A stretch of 64,000 nt of DNA. Source: Endozoicomonas sp965261315. GTDB lineage: Bacteria; Pseudomonadota; Gammaproteobacteria; Pseudomonadales; Endozoicomonadaceae. Under the pieces are notes generated by a model that was given only the letters and a program-made list of their open reading frames with translations, ran no database searches and was not told the origin of the DNA. A program made the translations under genes and the position numbers. Positions within the stretch are counted from its first letter, which is position 1. The number at the start of each line of letters is the position of its first letter. The stretch spans positions 1-64,000 of the forward strand of contig CBDHDM010000028.1 in NCBI GenBank assembly GCA_965261315.1, given 5' to 3'. Below are positions 51,045 to 60,381 of the stretch, in pieces.

Positions 51045-51920
51045 ATGGACAAACGCATGACCGCTGCAGATATCGTTGCCGAACTGCAGGACGGTATGAC
51101 CATCGGAATCGGGGGCTGGGGCCCACGACGTAAGCCAATGGCTTTGATTCGCGAGATTCTTCGTTCAGACCTTAAAGATCTGACAGTCGTCGCCTATGGC
51201 GGTGCTGATGTTGGTATGCTCTGTGCTGCTGGTAAGGTGAAGAAGGTTGTTTTTGCGTTTGTTTCCCTCGATTTTATCCCGCTTGAACCTTATTTTCGTC
51301 AGGCACGCCAGAAGGGCGAAATTGAAGTGATGGAAATCGATGAGGGCATGATGCTGCTGGGCCTGAGAGCTGCAGCATGGGGGTGCCCATATATTCCAAC
51401 CCGTATTGGATTGGGTACGGATGTCATTCGCGTTAATCCGGAAATTAAGGTGATTGACAGCCCTTATGATGAGAAAGAGTGGGTTGCCATGCCGGCCCTG
51501 AAGCTGGATGTTTCTCTGTTGCATGCAGACCGTGCTGATGAGTGTGGTGTATGCCAGATTAAGGGCTCCGATCATTATATGGATGACTGGTTCGCACGGG
51601 CTGCAGAGAAGACCTTTGTGACCTGTGATGAATTGGTTGATGCGGATTACTTCAATAATCCGGAAGAGTCCCGTTATGTTTTCTGGGAACGTTCCATGAC
51701 CAGTGGCGTCTGCCTGCAACCTGGTGGGGCGCACCCAACTTCCTGTGCCCCTCTTTATGGCTTTGATGTTCCTCACTTCAAAGAGTACAACGCTTCGGCA
51801 AAAGACGGTGGTTTTGAGGCTTACTTCGATAAGTTCATCAGCAACTGTAGCGAAGAAGAGTACCAGGCCAAGGTCGGTGGGCTTGAGTCGATTAAGCAAC
51901 TGCCGTTGCCGGTTTATTGA
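51045..51920 (+). CDS. ipdA: CoA-transferase family protein IpdA-like (alpha subunit)
   Basis: 291 residues. ATG 51045 with AAAGGTG upstream gives MDKRMTAADIVAELQDGMTI; the frame is open far upstream but reads through the inverted repeat. GIGGWGPRRKPMALIREILR and VVAYGGADVGMLCAAGKVKK are the family I CoA-transferase N-terminus. With IpdB it hydrolyses the last steroid ring (ring C) of COCHEA-CoA in actinobacteria; proteobacteria have ScdL1/L2. The pairing is recognised from length and motifs. Confidence 0.83.
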   Translation: MDKRMTAADIVAELQDGMTIGIGGWGPRRKPMALIREILRSDLKDLTVVAYGGADVGMLCAAGKVKKVVFAFVSLDFIPLEPYFRQARQKGEIEVMEIDEGMMLLGLRAAAWGCPYIPTRIGLGTDVIRVNPEIKVIDSPYDEKEWVAMPALKLDVSLLHADRADECGVCQIKGSDHYMDDWFARAAEKTFVTCDELVDADYFNNPEESRYVFWERSMTSGVCLQPGGAHPTSCAPLYGFDVPHFKEYNASAKDGGFEAYFDKFISNCSEEEYQAKVGGLESIKQLPLPVY

Positions 51921-51939
51921 TTGAGGTGGAGTGTAGATT

Positions 51940-52795
51940 ATGACTAATCCGGTAAATGCAGGCCTGGTAAAAGAAGAGCAGGTAAAAGAAAGCCCGGCGG
52001 CTACAGAATACTCTCTGGCTGAATTGATGATTTGTGCTGGTGCAGAAGCGTTTCGACAGGATGGTGAAGTACTGGCCACAGGTATTGGCCTGATTCCGCG
52101 TCTGGCTGCCAGTCTGGCTATGAAAACCTTCAATTCCGATCTGATGATGACAGACTCGGAAGCCTGGTTGCTTTCTGAACCAAATCCTGTGGGTAATCGT
52201 GAAGCCGACTATGTTCAGAAGAACGCAAACCTGGATGGGTTTTTCCAGAATTTTTGACAATGTCTGGAGCAGCAAGCGTCATGCAATGGTAGGGCCTACG
52301 CAGATTGATCGTTATGGTCAGGCCAATATTTCGGCCTTGGGCGGTACTTATGAACAGCCTAAAGTGCAGATGCTGGGTGTTCGGGGCTTTCCCGGTAACT
52401 CAATCAGTCATGCCAATAGTTTCTTTGTCCCCAGTCACAACAAAAGGGTGTTTGTAGAGGGTGAGTGTGACGTGGTGGCATCGATTGGTTACAACCCGGA
52501 CAGGCTGCCCAAAGGCTACTCGCTGGATGAAATCGATATACGTCTGGTGGTGACTGACCTGTGTGTCATGGACTGGAACGGTCCAAACCATCAGCTTCGT
52601 CTGTTGAGCACTCATCCCGGCGTTTCTGTAGAGCAGGTTCTGGAAAATACGGGTTTTGAAGTGTTTGTTGATGGAGAGGTTCCGGTGACCGCTGCACCAA
52701 CGCAAGCCCAGCTTGATGTCATCAAGCAGCTTGATCCGCATAACCTCAGGGCCAGACAGCTCAAAGACAATCCTCCGGGCGATCGTCGTCAGTAA
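51940..52795 (+). pseudogene. ipdB: CoA-transferase family protein IpdB-like (beta subunit), frameshifted
   Basis: YSLAELMICAGAEAFRQDGE and LATGIGLIPRLAASLA open the beta subunit. The frame stops at 52257 after NANLDGFFQNF. One base out, it continues WMGFSRIFDNVW, SKRHAMVGPTQIDRYGQANI and VRGFPGNSISH to 52795. Deleting one C near 52230 (AAACCTGG to AAACTGG) restores a 284-residue protein; the span is 3n+1. Either a sequencing error or a recent mutation; without it IpdAB would not work. Confidence 0.82.
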
Positions 52796-52882
52796 AAAAT
52801 CCGAAGACCTCGCTCTAATACAGAGGGAGGCTGTCGTGAAGGTAGCGAGAAGAAAATAAGAAGTATAAGGGGAAGCCAGGCG

Positions 52883-53773
52883 ATGACAGATATCAATTCG
52901 GAAGAAAATAGCACTCAGGATGTCGTTCTGTACGAAGTTCGCGATGATGTTGCCATTGTTACTATGAACCGTCCTGAATATAACAATGCCCAGAACTCAA
53001 AAATGACCTACGCACTGGACGCCGCTTTCAGACGTGCCTGTGATGATGATGAGGTTAAGGTGATTGTTCTGGCTGGTGCTGGTAAGCACTTTTCTGCTGG
53101 CCATGATATAGGTACGCCCGGACGGGATGTGGATAAGACATTCGACCGAGCCAGTCTCTGGTATGACCACACTAATAAGCCTGGTGGTGAGTTCCTTTAT
53201 GCCCGTGAGCAGGAAGTGTATCTGGGGATGTGTCGTCGCTGGCGGGAAATTCCCAAGCCAACCATTGCCATGGTTCAGGGCGCCTGTATTGCCGGTGGTT
53301 TGATGCTGGCCTGGGTCTGCGATTTGATTATTGCTACTGATGACTCTTTTTATGCTGATCCTGTCGTTCGAATGGGTATTCCCGGGGTGGAGTACTTTGC
53401 TCATGCCCATGAACTGAATCCAAGAATTGCCAAAGAATTCCTCTTCCTTGGAGAGCGGATGCCTGCAGAGCGCGCCTATCAAATGGGTATGCTCAATCGA
53501 GTTGTGAGCCGTGCAGATCTGGAAGAGGAAACCCTCGCTATTGCCCGGCGTATTGCAAAAATGCCTCGTCTTGGACTGCAGTTGACCAAGCAGGCCGTAA
53601 ATAATGCAGAGGACCTGATGGGTAAACGAACGACCATGGACATGGTGTTTGGTCTTCATCATTTTGCCCACTCTCATAATGATCTGGTTTCTGGTGACCG
53701 GCTGGCTGGCTTTGATGGCAAGTCCATGGCCGCTTCACAAAAAGAGACAGAGAAAAAGAAGGCGGAAGCATAA
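52883..53773 (+). CDS. Enoyl-CoA hydratase/isomerase family protein
   Basis: 296 residues of the crotonase fold: VAIVTMNRPEYNNAQNSKMT, GKHFSAGHDIGTPGRDVDKT (first oxyanion segment), IAMVQGACIAGGLMLAWVCD (second) and a long lysine-rich C-terminus. The insertion between the two oxyanion segments and the GHDIG turn mark a subgroup seen in steroid clusters. It probably hydrates or hydrolyses a CoA intermediate of ring degradation. It overlaps the next ATG by one base (TAATGG). Confidence 0.85.
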   Translation: MTDINSEENSTQDVVLYEVRDDVAIVTMNRPEYNNAQNSKMTYALDAAFRRACDDDEVKVIVLAGAGKHFSAGHDIGTPGRDVDKTFDRASLWYDHTNKPGGEFLYAREQEVYLGMCRRWREIPKPTIAMVQGACIAGGLMLAWVCDLIIATDDSFYADPVVRMGIPGVEYFAHAHELNPRIAKEFLFLGERMPAERAYQMGMLNRVVSRADLEEETLAIARRIAKMPRLGLQLTKQAVNNAEDLMGKRTTMDMVFGLHHFAHSHNDLVSGDRLAGFDGKSMAASQKETEKKKAEA

Positions 53774-54849
53774 TGGAAACCCGTCTGACGAAATTATTAG
53801 GTTGCCAGTATCCGGTTATTCAGACCGCAATGGGCTGGGTTGCTGACCCGAAACTGGTTGCAGCCACGTGTAATGCCGGAGGCTTCGGTTTTCTGGCTGG
53901 AGCGACCATTCCACCTGAAGAGATGGAAGCGGCCATTCTGGCAACAAAAAAGCTGACGGATAAACCGTTTGGCGTGAACTTTCATATGTATCAGGCCAAT
54001 GCGGCTGAGATTGTTGATATGGTGGTGCGTCATGGCGTCAGGGCTGTCAGTTACAGTCGCTCTCCGGGCAAGAAAATGGTGGCTCAGCTGAAGGATGCAG
54101 GTGTCGTTTGCATTCCTACCGTAGGCGCGCTGAAACACGCGATTAAAGCGGTCGAAATGGGGGCGGATGCTGTCACCGTTCAGGGTGGTGAGGGTGGTGG
54201 TCACACCGGTTCGGTACCCACCTCCATTCTGTTACCTCAAGTGGTTGATGCATTGGATGTGCCGGTTGTTGCAGCCGGTGGATTCAAAGATGGGAAGGGC
54301 CTGATTTCAGCCCTTGCCTATGGCGCTGAAGGTATCGCCATGGGAACCCGGTTTTTAATGACGAAAGATAGCCCTGTGCCAGCAGCTACCCTGGATCGTT
54401 ATGTCAAAACCAATAACCCCGCCAGTATTATTGTCAGCAAAGCTATTGATGGAATGCCACAGCGGATGATTACCAATGAGTTTCTGGCAGAGCTGGAAAA
54501 AGCGGGCCCTTTGAAGAAGCTGATTCTGGCGATCAGCAATGGTCTTGCTTTTAGAAAGTACACCGGTATGACAATGGTCAGCATGCTGAAAACAGCATTG
54601 CAGATGCGTGGTGAAGGACAGATGACTGCTGCCCAGACCATTATGGCAGCTAATGCACCGATGGTTATTCAGAAGGCCATGGTTGATGGGCTCCCCAGTG
54701 AAGGTGTTCTGCCGGCTGGTCAGGTGGCCGGAGCAATAGACAGTTTGTTGAGCTGTGAAGAGCTGATTCAGGAAATCATGCAGGAAGCCAGACAGCAGGT
54801 GGCAAGACTGAACAGTTTGGAAAAGGTTAAGGCTGTTGAGCCCGCTTAA
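53773..54849 (+). CDS. ipdC: Nitronate monooxygenase-family flavoprotein, IpdC-like
   Basis: 358 residues, TIM-barrel FMN protein: YPVIQTAMGWVADPKLVAAT, GGFGFLAGATIPPEEMEAAI, VTVQGGEGGGHTGSVPTSI and VPVVAAGGFKDGKGLISALA with GAEGIAMGTRFL form the FMN-phosphate site. In rings C/D degradation IpdC acts as a reductase/dehydrogenase on the hydrindane CoA ester (ScdK in Comamonas). Translationally coupled to the preceding gene. Confidence 0.83.
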   Translation: METRLTKLLGCQYPVIQTAMGWVADPKLVAATCNAGGFGFLAGATIPPEEMEAAILATKKLTDKPFGVNFHMYQANAAEIVDMVVRHGVRAVSYSRSPGKKMVAQLKDAGVVCIPTVGALKHAIKAVEMGADAVTVQGGEGGGHTGSVPTSILLPQVVDALDVPVVAAGGFKDGKGLISALAYGAEGIAMGTRFLMTKDSPVPAATLDRYVKTNNPASIIVSKAIDGMPQRMITNEFLAELEKAGPLKKLILAISNGLAFRKYTGMTMVSMLKTALQMRGEGQMTAAQTIMAANAPMVIQKAMVDGLPSEGVLPAGQVAGAIDSLLSCEELIQEIMQEARQQVARLNSLEKVKAVEPA

Positions 54850-54948
54850 GGCTCTTTAGCGTAGATCGGTTCGCTTGCGAGCCGACAAGTGATTGCAGTC
54901 TTTATCGTCGGCTCCAGAAGGGAATCGACCTACATTGAGATAAGAATA

Positions 54949-55740
54949 ATGAGCAAACCATTTAATGTTTCCATCGAGCAGGGGGTCGCTGAACTCATTT
55001 TTGATCACCCGCCTGTTAATGCATTCACCAGTCAGGGCTGGGCTGATATTGCTGCTGAGATAAAAGCGCTGGGTAAAAACGACGAAGTTCGTTCAATTAT
55101 CATCGGTGCCAAAGGCCGTGGCTTCTGTGCCGGTGTCGATATCAAAGAACTGGCCGAAGATGGCAGCCTGATCGTCAAGGTTAATAAAGGCAACTACGAC
55201 ACCTTTGAAGCGATCCACCTGAACCCAAAGCCGGTCATTGTTGCTGTTCATGGCTTTGTTCTCGGTGGTGGTATCGGTATTTCAGGGGCTGCAGACATTA
55301 TTGTTGCTTCAGAGTGTGCACGTTTTGGTGTGCCTGAAGTGGATCGTGGTGCTATGGGTGGTGGTGCTCATTTGCAGAGAATGTTCCCGGTTCAGAAAGT
55401 TCGTTACATGTACTTTACTGGTGACATGATTGATGCTCAGGAGGCTTATCGTCTGGGCGCTATTGAACGGGTTGTTCCGAAAGATCAGTTACTGGATACC
55501 GCCCGTGAAATTGCCACAAAGATTGCTGCTAAAAGCCCCAAGATGATTCAGCTGGCGAAAGAAGCGCTGACGGGTATTGAAGATGGCAGCCTCGAAGCAA
55601 AATACCGCTGGGAGCAGGGCTTTACCCTGGAAGCCTATACATCCCCGGATTCTCAGGAGGCCAGAGACTCATTTGTCGATAAGCGGGATGCATCGTTCTC
55701 ATCAAAAGACGCAAACGCTAAGGAAGCCACGGAGGCATAA
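54949..55740 (+). CDS. echA20: Enoyl-CoA hydratase family protein, EchA20-like candidate
   Basis: 263 residues from ATG 54949 (GAGATAAGA upstream). VAELIFDHPPVNAFTSQGWA, GRGFCAGVDIKELAED and VIVAVHGFVLGGGIGISGAA are crotonase motifs; FGVPEVDRGAMGGGAHLQRM marks the active-site rear. EchA20 hydrolyses ring D in the IpdAB pathway. Which of the two crotonases in this operon is EchA20 is uncertain; length favours this one. The stop overlaps the next ATG (TAATATGG). Confidence 0.75.
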   Translation: MSKPFNVSIEQGVAELIFDHPPVNAFTSQGWADIAAEIKALGKNDEVRSIIIGAKGRGFCAGVDIKELAEDGSLIVKVNKGNYDTFEAIHLNPKPVIVAVHGFVLGGGIGISGAADIIVASECARFGVPEVDRGAMGGGAHLQRMFPVQKVRYMYFTGDMIDAQEAYRLGAIERVVPKDQLLDTAREIATKIAAKSPKMIQLAKEALTGIEDGSLEAKYRWEQGFTLEAYTSPDSQEARDSFVDKRDASFSSKDANAKEATEA

Positions 55741-55741
55741 T

Positions 55742-56909
55742 ATGGATCTCAGTTATACCGACAGTCAAAATGCCTTCCGCATGGAAGTGCGCAACTGGCT
55801 GGAACAAAATGTACCTGCTCAGCCACTGCAGTCTTTTGATACTGAAGAAGGCTTTCGTCAGCATCGTGAGTGGGAAGCTCAGCTGAATGATGGTCGCTGG
55901 GGCATGGTGACCTGGCCTGAAGAGCTGGGTGGCCGTGGCTGTGATTTGATTGAGTGGCTGATTTTTGAAGAAGAATATTATCGTTCCGGTGCTCCGGCGC
56001 GCGTCAATCAGAACGGCATTTTTCTGTTGGGGCCTACCCTGATGGAGTTTGGGACCGAAGAACAGAAAGCACACTTCCTACCAAAGATGGCTACCGGCGA
56101 AGAGGTCTGGGCACAGGGCTGGTCTGAACCGGGGTGCCGGATCAGATATGGCAGCGATTCGTTCAAAGGCTGAACGGGTAGGTGATCATTACGTTATCAA
56201 TGGCCAGAAAACCTGGTCGACTCGTGCTGTCTGGGCTGACTGGACCTTTGGTATTTTCCGTACTGACCCGGAATCAAGCCGGCATAAAGGCCTCACTTTT
56301 ATTCTTGTACCTCTGGATGCAGAAGGCGTCACTGTACGTCCAATTCCACAGCTGGATGGCTTGCCCGGCTTTGCTGAAATCTTTTTTGATAATGTTAAAG
56401 TTCCGGTGGAAAACGTTCTGGGTGGTGAAGGCATGGGCTGGCATGTGGCCATGTCTACCGCTGGTTTTGAACGTGGCCTGATGCTTCGTTCGCCCGCCCG
56501 GTTTCAGGAAACGGCACGACGTCTGGTTGAACTCTATAAGGCCAACCGTGAAGTTGCTGATATCGACCCGGCAGTGGGCGATGCCGTGATGAAAGCCTGG
56601 ATGGATACTGAAGCTTATACCCTGAATACCTACATGACCGCATCCCGGTTGGTACAGGGTGGAAAGATTGGCCCTGAGTCATCAACCAATAAGATTTTCT
56701 GGTCAGAACTGGATCAGAAAATGCATGAAACCGCCATGAGTATTCTGGGGGCACGCGCAGAACTCTGGCCTCATGCACCGGCCGCAGGTGATGTTGGTAA
56801 ATGGCTGGATGGCTTCCTGTTCTCACAGGCTGGTCCAATCTATGCCGGTACCAACGAAATTCAACGTAATATCATTGCCGAGCGTATGCTGGGCATGCCC
56901 AGAGCCTGA
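55742..56909 (+). pseudogene. Acyl-CoA dehydrogenase (IpdE1/FadE30-like), frameshifted
   Basis: The start MDLSYTDSQNAFRMEVRNWL follows GGAGGCATAAT. At 56130 an extra G (CCGGGGTGCC for CCGGGTGCC) shifts the frame. Deleting it restores AQGWSEPGAGSDMAAIRSKA, the FAD-binding SEPxAGSD motif, and a 388-residue protein ending QRNIIAERMLGMPRA. The span is 3n+1 bases. It would be one half of a two-subunit dehydrogenase with the next gene and introduce a double bond in the HIP-CoA type intermediate. Confidence 0.85.
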
Positions 56910-56940
56910 GAGAGCCTCAGCCTGCCTATGGAGAGCAGCA

Positions 56941-58014
56941 ATGAATTTTACTTTTACTGAAGACCAGTTGATGTTCCACGACAGTGTGAAGTCATTTTTG
57001 ACCAATGAAGTCACACCGGAAAGAATTCGTGAACTCTGGGAAAGTGATACTGGCCGTTCCAGTGAGCTTTGGGGGCAGCTGGCTGAGCTTGGCTTGACCG
57101 CCATGACCGTGCCTGAGGCTTTTGGTGGCCTTGGCATGAATGAACTGGACTTTGTACTGCTGGCTGAAGAGTGTGGCTATACCGCTTTGCCAGAAGCTCT
57201 GGTGGAAACCGTTATGGTTGCGGTTCCGCTATTGAATAGTCTTGGCGATGACCAGGCTGAATTTAAAGAATCCTGGTTGAGCCGGATTGCCAGTGGCGAG
57301 GCACGGGTTGCGGTTGGTCATCCTGATAACCCCCTGGTTCCTGATGCTCATGTAGCGGACCTGTTGATTCTTGCCAATGGTGGTGAGGTTCACGCACTGT
57401 CTAAGGCACAGGTTCAGTTGACGGAAAATCAGTCTGTTGACCCCAGTCGTAAATTGTTCAGCGTTGAGTGGACACCATCGGCCCAAACCCTGATTGCAGA
57501 TGCAAATGTCGGACAGCAGTTATGGCTGGACGCTCTGGACCGTGGCGCACTGGCTGTCGCAGCACAGCAGCTGGGACTGGCGAGGAAAATGGTGGATCTA
57601 TCGGTTGATTACACCTTTGAGCGTAAACAGTTTGGTAAACCCATTGGCTCATTTCAGGCCGTTAAGCACCTGATGTCTAATGTGGCAGTGCAGATTGAGT
57701 TTGCCAAGTCACCACTTTATAAAGCGGCCTACTCCGTAGCTCATGGCTCAGGCAGTCGGCCAAAAGATGTTTCACATGCCAGGCTGGTGACAACCGATGC
57801 AGCTTTACTGGGTGCGAAAAATGGCATTCAGGCTCACGGGGCCATGGGGTATACCTGGGAAGTTGACCTGCAGATCTTTATGAAACGGGCCTGGTCTCTG
57901 GCTTCCTCTTATGGAACACAGGGTTTCCACAAGCAGCGTATCAAACAGTTTATTCTGGCTGATGATGCTCAGCTGGGTGCTGGAAGTACTTTCGCACAGG
58001 TTCCAAAGGGATAA
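56941..58014 (+). CDS. Acyl-CoA dehydrogenase, second subunit (IpdE2/FadE-like)
   Basis: 357 residues from ATG 56941 (GGAGAG upstream): MNFTFTEDQLMFHDSVKSFL, VPEAFGGLGMNELDFVLLAE, DRGALAVAAQQLGLARKMVD and ERKQFGKPIGSFQAVKHLMS. The family's usual catalytic regions are shortened, as in steroid-type alpha2beta2 dehydrogenases whose active site is shared between two proteins. It directly follows the other subunit. Confidence 0.87.
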   Translation: MNFTFTEDQLMFHDSVKSFLTNEVTPERIRELWESDTGRSSELWGQLAELGLTAMTVPEAFGGLGMNELDFVLLAEECGYTALPEALVETVMVAVPLLNSLGDDQAEFKESWLSRIASGEARVAVGHPDNPLVPDAHVADLLILANGGEVHALSKAQVQLTENQSVDPSRKLFSVEWTPSAQTLIADANVGQQLWLDALDRGALAVAAQQLGLARKMVDLSVDYTFERKQFGKPIGSFQAVKHLMSNVAVQIEFAKSPLYKAAYSVAHGSGSRPKDVSHARLVTTDAALLGAKNGIQAHGAMGYTWEVDLQIFMKRAWSLASSYGTQGFHKQRIKQFILADDAQLGAGSTFAQVPKG

Positions 58015-58019
58015 GAACA

Positions 58020-59168
58020 ATGCCAGAAGCTTATATTGTTGATGCTGTCCGCTCTCCAACCGGTCGTCGTAAAGGCGGCCTTGCCCATGTACACGGTGCT
58101 GATCTTGGTGCCCATGTGTTAAAGGCCATCGTTGAGCGTAACGGTATTCCAGATAATGAATACGACGATGTTATTTTTGGTTGTGTAGACACTATTGGTC
58201 CGCTCGCCGGTGATATTGCCCGTACAGCCTGGTTGGCAGCAGGCCTTTCTGAAGAAGTTCCCGGCACAACCATTGATCGTCAGTGTGGTTCCTCACAGCA
58301 GGCGGTTCACTTTGCCGCTCAGGCCATCATGAGTGGAACGCAGGATGTGGTGATTGCCGGTGGTGTACAAACCATGACCCAGATTCCCATCTCCTCAGCG
58401 ATGATGGCGGCAGAGCCCCTGGGTTTCACAGATCCTTTCTCCGGTTCTAAAGGCTGGGTAGAGCGTTACGGCGCAGAGCCACCCACGCAGTTCAAGTCTG
58501 CCCAGATGATTGCGGATCACTGGGGATTCTCCAGGGAAGACCTGGAGCATTTCTCTCTGGAATCCCATCGTCGTGCACTTCAGGCGATTGAAGAGCAGCG
58601 TTTCAGTCGTGAAATTGTGCCAATGGAAGGTGTTGCAGTTGATGAAACGCCCAGGCAGTCCACTCTTGAAAAGATGGCGGAGCTGGATTTCCTGTTTGGC
58701 TGTGAAAAAGTGACTGCCGGTGTTTCGAGTCAGACCTGTGATGGTTCTTCTGCGGTTCTGATTGTCTCAGAAGCAGCCCTGAAGAAATATAATTTGACAC
58801 CAAGAGCCCGGATTCACCATATGAGTGTTCGTGCAGCAGATCCGATCTGGATGCTGACTGCACCCATTCCGGCTACCGAGTATGCACTGAAAAAAGCCGG
58901 CATGACCCTTGATCAGATTGATCTTGTGGAGATTAATGAAGCATTTGCCTCAGTTGCCATGGCCTGGCTGAAAGAGACTGGCTACGATCATAAGAAAACG
59001 AACGTCAATGGTGGTGCAATTGGGCTTGGTCACCCTCTGGGAGCTACCGGTACCAAGCTGATGACCACATTACTTTACGAACTGGAACGTACGGGTGGTC
59101 GATTCGGGCTGCAAACCATGTGTGAAGGTGGTGGTCAGGCGAATGTGACCATTATTGAGCGATTGTAA
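58020..59168 (+). CDS. fadA6: Acetyl-CoA acetyltransferase (thiolase), FadA6-like
   Basis: 382 residues. C89 (TTIDRQCGSSQQAVHF) is the acyl-accepting Cys, H338 (NGGAIGLGHPLGATG) and C368 (CEGGGQAN) complete the site. It thiolytically cleaves beta-ketoacyl-CoA at the end of the ring C/D pathway. ATG 58020 starts MPEAYIVDAVRSPTGRRKGG with GGGATAAGAAC upstream, five bases after the previous stop. Confidence 0.9.
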   Translation: MPEAYIVDAVRSPTGRRKGGLAHVHGADLGAHVLKAIVERNGIPDNEYDDVIFGCVDTIGPLAGDIARTAWLAAGLSEEVPGTTIDRQCGSSQQAVHFAAQAIMSGTQDVVIAGGVQTMTQIPISSAMMAAEPLGFTDPFSGSKGWVERYGAEPPTQFKSAQMIADHWGFSREDLEHFSLESHRRALQAIEEQRFSREIVPMEGVAVDETPRQSTLEKMAELDFLFGCEKVTAGVSSQTCDGSSAVLIVSEAALKKYNLTPRARIHHMSVRAADPIWMLTAPIPATEYALKKAGMTLDQIDLVEINEAFASVAMAWLKETGYDHKKTNVNGGAIGLGHPLGATGTKLMTTLLYELERTGGRFGLQTMCEGGGQANVTIIERL

Positions 59169-59231
59169 GAATACAGAGGGTCTTCCTTATCCCTGCGGGG
59201 AGCGTGGGAATGAGTTCTAAAAGCATGATTG

Positions 59232-59287
59232 GCCTCGGAGACATGGAGAAGCGATGAAAAACTCCGTGTCTTTGTCTCTCCGAGGCA
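59232..59287. repeat. Inverted repeat before the last operon gene
   Basis: GCCTCGGAGA (about 59233) and TCTCCGAGGC (to 59286) pair over a loop of some 34 bases with partial further pairing. Just upstream TGCGGGGAGCGTGGGAATGA is a copy of the REP-like palindrome family. It may stall or stabilise the transcript. Confidence 0.55.
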
Positions 59288-59311
59288 AAAAATAAAAACA
59301 GGGGAAAGGCT

Positions 59312-60187
59312 ATGGCCATTTGTGAAAACCGTGTTGTTATTGTTACCGGAGCCGGTGGTGGTCTTGGCAGGGCCTATGCACTTGGGTTTGCTGCAGAAGG
59401 TGCCAGAGTCATTGTTAATGACATCAATGAGAAAGCGGCTACTGACGTAGTAGAAACGATTAGAGAAACCGGTGGTGAGGCTATTGTTAATACCAATGAC
59501 ATTACCGACTACGAAGAGTCTGCGCTGATCGTTAAGCAGGCTATTGATACCTACGGTGATCTGCATGTAGTGGTTAACAATGCCGGTATTTGCCGTGATC
59601 GCATGTTTGCCAGCTTGTCAGAATCCGATTGGGATGCTGTGATGGCTGTGCATCTGAGAGGCCATTTCTGTATCAGCAGTAATGCCGTCAAATACTGGCG
59701 TGAGCAGTCCAAGGGTGGTAAAGCGGTGAGCGCTCGTATTATTAACACCAGTTCTGGTGCAGGTCTGCAAGGCTCTATTGGTCAATCTAACTATGCTGCT
59801 GCCAAGGGGGGTATTGCTTCTCTGACTCTGGTTCAGGCTGCAGAGCTTGCCCGTTACGGTATTACTGCTAACGGACTGGCACCGGCTGCCCGCACTGGCA
59901 TGACCGAAGACGTCTTTGCGGATGTCATGAAAAAGCCAGAAGATGGTTTTGATTTCTTTGCCCCCGAGAATGTTGCTCCACTGGTTGTCTGGCTGGGCTC
60001 TGAGCAGAGTGCAAGCGTTACCGGCAAACTGTTTGAAGTTGAAGGCGGCAAGATCTCGATTGCCGATGGCTGGCGCCGTGGTCCTCAAAAAGATAAAGGT
60101 AATCGTTGGGAGCCTGCCGAAATTGGTAGTGCAGTTTCAGAGTTGATGGCAGAAGCTGTGCCAGCCCAGAAGGTATACGGCACCTGA
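59312..60187 (+). CDS. Short-chain dehydrogenase/reductase of the steroid operon
   Basis: 291 residues. The cofactor motif TGAGGGLGRAYALGFAAEGA, NNAG (VVVNNAGICRDRMF), the catalytic Ser-Tyr-Lys set (NTSSGAG, SNYAAAKGG) and a C-terminal extension are present. It resembles the SDR encoded next to fadA6-type genes in the actinobacterial KstR2 regulon and the N-terminal part of 17beta-HSD4. It should oxidise a hydroxyacyl-CoA intermediate. ATG 59312 follows AGGGGAAAGG. Last gene of the operon. Confidence 0.86.
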   Translation: MAICENRVVIVTGAGGGLGRAYALGFAAEGARVIVNDINEKAATDVVETIRETGGEAIVNTNDITDYEESALIVKQAIDTYGDLHVVVNNAGICRDRMFASLSESDWDAVMAVHLRGHFCISSNAVKYWREQSKGGKAVSARIINTSSGAGLQGSIGQSNYAAAKGGIASLTLVQAAELARYGITANGLAPAARTGMTEDVFADVMKKPEDGFDFFAPENVAPLVVWLGSEQSASVTGKLFEVEGGKISIADGWRRGPQKDKGNRWEPAEIGSAVSELMAEAVPAQKVYGT

Positions 60188-60381
60188 TACTAGACGAGTC
60201 TGTATTCAGCAGGCATCATTAAATGCAGGCAGTTCTGATGTGCAGATATTGCACAGGGAGTATTGGTTTGTCTGCTTTTTTTTGAACTGGAGACCTATAT
60301 CTATTCCAGTCAGCATGCAGGCGTCGTTTACAAGGCATTATATTTTTAGACGCAGGTAATAAAACTGACAACCGGTTGTAT

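Noticed and set aside
51165..52133. 322-codon minus-strand frame over ipdA/ipdB
   Set aside because: Antisense shadow; the plus strand encodes recognisable CoA-transferase motifs.
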